Positions 59,060-64,000 of a stretch of 64,000 bases of DNA are shown here, in pieces. This DNA is from a bacterium 1XD42-76 (GTDB lineage Bacteria; Bacillota; Clostridia; Lachnospirales; Lachnospiraceae). Within the stretch, counting starts at the first letter, position 1. Each line of letters starts with the position of its first letter. Below the pieces are notes generated by a model that ran no database searches, was not told where the DNA came from, and saw nothing but the letters and a program-made list of their open reading frames with translations. The stretch lies in contig QZDW01000020.1 of the NCBI GenBank assembly GCA_009917545.1, positions 1 through 64,000 on the forward strand. Reading direction: 5' to 3'. Both the position numbers and the translations under genes were made by a program.

Positions 59060-60502
59060 ATGAGTGAGCTTGAATTTCTGGAACAGGTAATCCAGCAGAA
59101 ATCGCAGATGATTCTGGACGCCAATGATAAGATATGGGAGTACGCAGAACTTGCCTTCCACGAGACAAAATCTGCTGCACTTTTAATCAGCATTTTAAAG
59201 AAAGAGGGATTCCTCATCAGGGAAAATCAGGCAGGGATTCCTACCTGCTTTACAGGAACCTTTTCTCTGGGAGACAAGGGACCGGTGATCGGCATTCTCG
59301 GCGAGTATGACGCCCTCTCGTCTCTCAGCCAGAAAGCCGCTGTGGCCGAAAAGGAGGCCCGGATACCGGGAGCCCCCGGGCATGGATGCGGCCACTGTGC
59401 CCTGGGAACAGGCGCTCTGGCTGCTGCGCTGGCCGTAAAGGAATACTTGATTAAGGAAAAGAAAGAGGCCACTGTAATCTACTTTGGCTGCCCGGCCGAG
59501 GAAGGCGCAGGCTCCAAGCAATTTATGGCGCGCGCCGGCATGTTCGATGATGTGGATTTCGTCTACACCTGGCATCCGGCTTCGCAGAATACTGTCGAAT
59601 GCAGTCACAGCAACGCGATCCTGGGTGCAAACTTCGAATTTAACGGGATTGCTTCCCATGCCGGCGGCTCCCCGCATCTTGGCAGGAGTGCGCTGGACGC
59701 TGTGGAACTGATGAATGTCGGCTGTAATTACTTAAGAGAACACATGATTCCTGAAGCCAGGCTTCATTATGCTTATATTGATGCAGGCGGAACTGCTCCC
59801 AATGTTGTTCAGGATCATGCCGTCATCCGTTATGAGGTCCGCTCCCCCTGGGTTTCCCAGGCAAAAGAGCTGTTTGAGCGTGTCAAAAATGTGGCACGTG
59901 GTGCGTCGATCATGACCGATACGACGGTAGACTGCCAGCTGTCAATGGCGTTTACGGAGTACATTCCCAATCATGCACTCGCCATGATTGCAGACGAATG
60001 CTTAAAAGAGGTGGGAGCCCCGCAGTGGGACGAGGCAGACTATGCGATGGCGAGGGCATTTCTTAATACCTACAATGAGCAGACAATGGAAGGGATCAAA
60101 GATCAGATCATCGAAACCTACGGCGAAGAACGGCTGGAAGAAATTCTGAAACGTCCCCTGGATTCCGAGACTCACCCCTACCACGCCGACCACATAAAGC
60201 TGACCGCAGGATCCACAGATGTAGGAGACGTCGGTTATGCTGCACCGACCTTAAATATCAACATTGCCACGGCATGTATTGGTAATGTGGGGCATTCCTG
60301 GCAGATGGTTGCCCAATCCTGCAGTCCTATCGCCCATAAAGGACTCCTGACTGCTGCCAAGGTCATCGCCCTGTCCTGCATCCGCACCATGAACCGTCCG
60401 GATGTAATCGAGGCTGCCAAAAAAGAGGTGCAAAAACGCAACGGCGGGCACTACACCTGTCCGCTTCCGGACGATGTGCTCCCGCCGCTTGATACTTATT
60501 AA
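59060..60502 (+). CDS. AbgB-like M20 amidohydrolase (480 aa)
   Basis: M20D-type zinc amidohydrolase. ILGEYDALSSLSQKAAVAEK, GHGCGHCALGTGALAAALAV, YFGCPAEEGAGSKQFMARAG, AGGSPHLGRSALDAVELMNV and C-terminal LTAGSTDVGDVGYAAPT. Closest in layout to the gene at 42039-43475 (same length and motif spacing). No transporter gene beside it. Divergent from the two-component operon, followed by a strong terminator. Substrate unknown; p-aminobenzoyl-glutamate-like amides are typical of the family. Confidence 0.88.
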   Translation: MSELEFLEQVIQQKSQMILDANDKIWEYAELAFHETKSAALLISILKKEGFLIRENQAGIPTCFTGTFSLGDKGPVIGILGEYDALSSLSQKAAVAEKEARIPGAPGHGCGHCALGTGALAAALAVKEYLIKEKKEATVIYFGCPAEEGAGSKQFMARAGMFDDVDFVYTWHPASQNTVECSHSNAILGANFEFNGIASHAGGSPHLGRSALDAVELMNVGCNYLREHMIPEARLHYAYIDAGGTAPNVVQDHAVIRYEVRSPWVSQAKELFERVKNVARGASIMTDTTVDCQLSMAFTEYIPNHALAMIADECLKEVGAPQWDEADYAMARAFLNTYNEQTMEGIKDQIIETYGEERLEEILKRPLDSETHPYHADHIKLTAGSTDVGDVGYAAPTLNINIATACIGNVGHSWQMVAQSCSPIAHKGLLTAAKVIALSCIRTMNRPDVIEAAKKEVQKRNGGHYTCPLPDDVLPPLDTY

Positions 60503-60544
60503 AATCCGTCAAAAGATCCTGTTCTCTCAGGTAATCCCGTCAGG

Positions 60545-60602
60545 GACGGCAGACAGCCACAGGCAGAAATCATCTGCTCATGGCTGCCTGCCGTCTTTAT
60601 TT
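60545..60602 (+). terminator. Terminator of the M20 gene
   Basis: GACGGCAGACAGCCA and TGGCTGCCTGCCGTC (14 of 15 pair) followed by TTTATTT. Confidence 0.85.
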
Positions 60603-60633
60603 CTCACATTCTGAACCAGTAGCCTTTTTATTC

Positions 60634-61077
60634 CTAGTGTGATGTGTCTACAATCATAATACTGGAATCCCCCTGACGCGCCTGTTCCAGTACTGCCTGA
60701 GCCAGTATCTGGAATGTTCCATAAGAAGATGTGGCTCCGGCCAGGGCATCAATTTCACCCTTTCCCTGCCTCTCCAGAAGCTGATTTGCATAGTAACGGG
60801 TATATTCGTTGGGATAGGTTCCCTCGGCATGGAACATAGTCTGCATATAAGCATTATCCCAGCTTTTAATAAAACCGCTGGCATTTTCCGCATTGTATTC
60901 CACAGAAACAATGCTGCCGCCTTTAACCATGATCGTAATATATTCCTTCCATCCGTGGCTGAATTCTGCGGCCTGAGCAGTATAGTAGCCGTCCTGAAGG
61001 CCTGCCTGGCCGCCGCAGGCTGTCAGAAATACCGACGTCAGCAAAAGGCTCAGGAACATAGCTAACATCCGTTTCAT
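60634..61077 (-). CDS. FMN-binding-domain lipoprotein (147 aa)
   Basis: Lipobox LTAC at about residues 18-21 gives a membrane-anchored extracellular protein. The core is an FMN-binding domain: [35 protein letters not shown], and [16 protein letters not shown], where S/T in AGATSS can carry covalent FMN through ApbE. Such proteins take part in extracellular electron transfer or redox sensing. Its ATG overlaps the chemoreceptor stop by 4 nt (ATGA), so the two are coupled. Confidence 0.88.
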   Translation of the reverse strand: MKRMLAMFLSLLLTSVFLTACGGQAGLQDGYYTAQAAEFSHGWKEYITIMVKGGSIVSVEYNAENASGFIKSWDNAYMQTMFHAEGTYPNEYTRYYANQLLERQGKGEIDALAGATSSYGTFQILAQAVLEQARQGDSSIMIVDTSH

Positions 61078-63161
61078 ATCGTTTTCTCCTCCTTCAAGAC
61101 AAACTTTTGTACCTGAGACTGGAGTGTCTCGGCTTCCTTTGCCAGCAATCCGCTGGACTGCTCTGTTTCTCCCGCATTCTGAAGGTTACGGTCCGCAATG
61201 GCGGAAATGGCATCAATCCGCTCTTCCATAACAGCAAGAGCACTCTCCTGTCCCTGTACTGCTGCTACCAGCTGATCCGAAATCGTACCGATCTGTGTGG
61301 AGACATCGGAAATAGCATGGAGAGAACCGGCTGTAGCGGCAGTCAGATCCACACCTGTCTGAATGATTTTTTTGGTATTATTAACCATATCCGTAGCTCT
61401 CTGGGCAGCCTCGGCACTCTTAGCCGCTAACTGGCTGACCTCATCCGCCACAACAGAGAATCCTCTCCCGGCAGTTCCGGCACGGGCCGCCTCCACAGAG
61501 GCATTCAGAGCCAGGATATTGGTCTGGAATGCGATATCTTCAATGTCCTTCGCAATTTTAGTAATTCTCTGGGCATTGGCGCTGATATCGTCCATTGCCG
61601 AGGACAGGGCGCTCATCTGCGTATTGGCATCCTCAATACGCTGTGTGATGGCTTCTGTCTGCGAACGGGTCTGTTGGCTGCTTTCCGTGACGTCAGCCAG
61701 CCGTTCCTTTACATGGGTCACTTCCTGAACCAGTGCTTCCGCAGACTGGTTCTGCTCCAGAGATGCCTGGTGAAGCTGGGCAGACTGTCCGCTCAGCTCC
61801 TCTGCCATATTGGTAAGCCGGGAGGCTGCATCCCGGAATCCCAGCATCGTCTCATTTAACGACTGGAGAATGATCTGCAGGCTGCCGCGAATCCGTGCAA
61901 AATCCCCTCGGTATTCCACCTGCGGTTTCACCAGCAGGTTGCCGTCTGCAATCTGCGTCAGTACCTGCTGGATATCCGAAATGTATCGGTTCACGCTTTC
62001 CACGGTGGCGCCCAGCGTCTGGGTCATGGTCTCCAGCTCATCTCCTGTATGGACAGATGCCACCTCCGTATGCAGATCGCCGTCGGAAAGGGCCACCATC
62101 CGGCCTGTTACGCGCTTCACCGGATGGGAAATCGAGCGGGCCAGACGTAGAACCAGCAGGATTGAAATCAACAGAACCATTATAGTAGACGCGATTGATA
62201 CCAGCATTGCTCTGTTGATTAAATGGTTGTAGTCCGACTTGGGGATTTGAATCACTAATGACCACTGTGTCCCACGGATCGGAGAAAAAGCCACCAGCAT
62301 CTGCTCTCCGTTGACAGGAAATTCCGTCGCCCCTGTTTCACCGGTCGTCACGCGGTCAGATGCCGTCTCATTACCATCACTAAGGCTTGTCAGGGAGCTC
62401 TTGCTCCGAACCAGGGACTGATCCGGATGACCGGTTACGATCCCTTCCCGGTTGACCATATATGCCATACCGTTTTTTCCCAGATTGATGCTGCTAATCA
62501 CATCATTTAACGTATCATATTTATAAACGCCCACCACATACAGAGCTGTCTCACCATTTTCCTTCACCGGCATCCCCATTGTAATACCCAGTATATCCTG
62601 ATAGGTAGTAGAAGAGTATGTAGTCAGATTATCTGTTTCCTTTAAAAGTACAAAAAATCCACTGTCCAGGCTTTCAGGTGCACCATCCATTCCCTGTACC
62701 AGACGCCCATCCAGGTCATACAGAGCGACTGTGTGAAACTCATAAGTCTCCGCGGCTTCTTCCAGTACCACTGCGCGTCTCTCTCTAACTGTGGCAATGT
62801 CCGGCCGGGACGTCTCTGTACCGTCTGCACCGACGGAACCGGTCACGGAATCCAGCCGTAAATCATCGGCAATGGCCATCATACGTTCTGCCAGCATATG
62901 GATGTTGGCTTCTACCGTTTTGGCCGACTGCCGGGCCATTGGCTGAAGGCTGTCAAGTAAAATGTTATTGGCAAGTAAATGCATGGAGAGTGCCATAATG
63001 ATGCAGCATATGGCTACCAATATCAGTACATTAAGGATCGTACTTCTCAATATCCGGCCGTTAAGGCTTCGTTTCATCTCCCTGTTGGCGCGGGAGTCCG
63101 CTTGCTTTCCAGTCACGTTTCTGTCGCTCCTTTTCCTTATATTTATTTTATCAATAAACAT
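61074..63161 (-). CDS. Methyl-accepting chemotaxis protein with Cache sensor (695 aa)
   Basis: Transmembrane chemoreceptor. N-terminal helix [20 protein letters not shown], extracellular dCache-type sensor ([51 protein letters not shown]), second helix near [24 protein letters not shown], and a full signalling domain with hairpin tip [20 protein letters not shown] and [20 protein letters not shown]. Start 63161 (MFIDKINI) is tentative; [10 protein letters not shown] further in is also possible. Coupled to the FMN-binding lipoprotein gene, which may modulate or report redox state to it. Confidence 0.88.
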   Translation of the reverse strand: MFIDKINIRKRSDRNVTGKQADSRANREMKRSLNGRILRSTILNVLILVAICCIIMALSMHLLANNILLDSLQPMARQSAKTVEANIHMLAERMMAIADDLRLDSVTGSVGADGTETSRPDIATVRERRAVVLEEAAETYEFHTVALYDLDGRLVQGMDGAPESLDSGFFVLLKETDNLTTYSSTTYQDILGITMGMPVKENGETALYVVGVYKYDTLNDVISSINLGKNGMAYMVNREGIVTGHPDQSLVRSKSSLTSLSDGNETASDRVTTGETGATEFPVNGEQMLVAFSPIRGTQWSLVIQIPKSDYNHLINRAMLVSIASTIMVLLISILLVLRLARSISHPVKRVTGRMVALSDGDLHTEVASVHTGDELETMTQTLGATVESVNRYISDIQQVLTQIADGNLLVKPQVEYRGDFARIRGSLQIILQSLNETMLGFRDAASRLTNMAEELSGQSAQLHQASLEQNQSAEALVQEVTHVKERLADVTESSQQTRSQTEAITQRIEDANTQMSALSSAMDDISANAQRITKIAKDIEDIAFQTNILALNASVEAARAGTAGRGFSVVADEVSQLAAKSAEAAQRATDMVNNTKKIIQTGVDLTAATAGSLHAISDVSTQIGTISDQLVAAVQGQESALAVMEERIDAISAIADRNLQNAGETEQSSGLLAKEAETLQSQVQKFVLKEEKTI

Positions 63162-63558
63162 AGCAAAGCCGCCCGCTCCTCCGGTTAAACACACCATACT
63201 GCACCATGAATCCGACAAGCGGCTGGCTTCGGATAATAATATACCATAAATCCCCTGTAAAGGAAAGAACCTTTTCCCAATTCCATGTGTCAAACGCGTC
63301 CTATGGCTCCACCAGGCAGGTGCTTTTGGTATACCTGAATTGATACTACCTGCACGGCGGCAGGACTTTATCGCAGCTATTCCAGACAAAAAGACCGCTG
63401 CAAGTTCAGTAATTCTATAATACAGGACTGGAATTTATGGACATCCACCCCTTATACTATATGAACCTGCCGCATTGCAGCGGACGATATAATGCTTTGT
63501 TTCTCTTGTTCTGCGCTTTGCTTCCATCTTTGCCCGCGCACAGTATACCCTCCTGTCT
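63162..63558. other. Gene-free stretch with a possible decayed repeat copy
   Basis: No convincing gene. Around 63309-63372 the pattern GGTATACCTGAATTG and GCGGCAGGACTTTA weakly resembles copy H of the dispersed repeat. This also holds the probable chemoreceptor promoter. Confidence 0.35.
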
Positions 63559-64000
63559 CTATGCTTTTGCCACATTCTGTTCTATTTCTAGCAGTGCTTT
63601 CGGTGTCTGTCTCTTTACATGCCAGCTTCGATAGCAAAAAACGAAATAACCTATTTTGGTATTAAACAACAGACTGCATGGATAGTTCTTCATAAATTCT
63701 GTACGGAATTCATCCCTGTTCAGAAGATTATTTTCTTCCAGCCTGTCTTCGCTCTCGATCCGGAACAGTTTACTCATGTTATGGAAAAGCCGTTCAAAAA
63801 GACTCAGAACAGCCCTATTTGTCAGTTCGCTTTTTTGTGTGATCTCTGTCCCTAAAATCCAGTTAACGCCACGTAAAAACAGGGGTTCCTCCACCCCCAA
63901 AAGGATCTGAAGCCTGAGCCCGCATTCAAGATCATACGTTTTCTGGCAGTAAAATCCGTCTCCGATATTTTGCCCTTTGTAGTTCTCATTGACAAGTGCT
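63559..64000 (-). CDS. C-terminal part of an unidentified protein (partial, 147 aa visible)
   Basis: A frame open to the right edge of the window ends at 63559. The visible part reads NENYKGQNIGDGFYCQKTYD at its upstream end, then FLRGVNWILGTEITQKSELT and FERLFHNMSKLFRIESEDRL. It lacks signal peptide or membrane segments in the visible part. No family recognised. Composition looks natural and there is no stop in 147 codons. The upstream end lies outside the window. Confidence 0.5.
   Translation of the reverse strand, partial: ALVNENYKGQNIGDGFYCQKTYDLECGLRLQILLGVEEPLFLRGVNWILGTEITQKSELTNRAVLSLFERLFHNMSKLFRIESEDRLEENNLLNRDEFRTEFMKNYPCSLLFNTKIGYFVFCYRSWHVKRQTPKALLEIEQNVAKA

Overview
The window looks like chromosome from a Gram-positive anaerobe of the class Clostridia, most likely family Lachnospiraceae (genus not assignable from sequence alone; a Blautia-like gut organism is a guess). 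Reasons: about 48-50% G+C, strong AGGAGG-type ribosome sites, TATAAT-type promoters, Gram-positive lipoproteins and cell-wall proteins, and many gene families typical of gut Clostridia. Most of the left half is on the minus strand.

Layout. 1-3280 is a small accessory block: SymE-like toxin, a Fic gene broken at its active site, an Arr rifamycin ADP-ribosyltransferase and a PIN-like protein. 3284-7165 is a compact type IV filament-like cluster (PilT ATPase, four small membrane-anchored pseudopilin-like proteins, PilC platform). A transglutaminase-like lipoprotein (7179-8162) separates it from the centrepiece at 8307-26407: a complete accessory Sec (SecA2/SecY2) locus with a 1496-residue serine-rich repeat adhesin, secY2, asp1, asp2, asp3, secA2, gtfA, gtfB, a 53-residue membrane protein in the asp4/asp5 position, and two Gtf3/Nss-type glycosyltransferases, one fused to a GT2 domain. 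This system glycosylates, acetylates and exports the adhesin. Upstream lie a SARP-like regulator and a diguanylate cyclase (26712-29018) whose promoter has ten G in its -35/-10 spacer, a layout typical of phase variation.

29200-41900 holds small single genes (YoaP-type acetyltransferase, a frameshifted XRE regulator, DUF2200, DUF1801, DUF1905, MutM, methyltransferase, DUF362, DUF3795, LysR, aminotransferase, VOC, GNAT, EamA, tRNA-Arg), a decayed aldolase/permease operon, and at least eight copies of a dispersed palindromic repeat of about 105-115 bp. 42000-49300 has two AbgB-like M20 amidohydrolases, a PPOX-type flavoprotein, unknown membrane proteins and a secreted cell-wall-binding-repeat protein. 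49477-55051 is a housekeeping run (HAD phosphatase, trigger-factor-like lipoprotein, M18 aminopeptidase, Dtd, RelQ-like synthetase, S1-domain protein). 55311-64000 has a PHP phosphoesterase, a secreted coiled-coil protein, a two-component system, a third AbgB-like amidohydrolase, a chemoreceptor translationally coupled to an FMN-binding lipoprotein, and an unknown gene running off the right edge.

The main biological story is a surface-adhesion module: a c-di-GMP enzyme and transcription factor, possibly switched on and off by slippage, next to a glycosylated giant adhesin with its private secretion machine, followed by a filament-like motor cluster. All functions are read from motifs and gene order; no database search was run.
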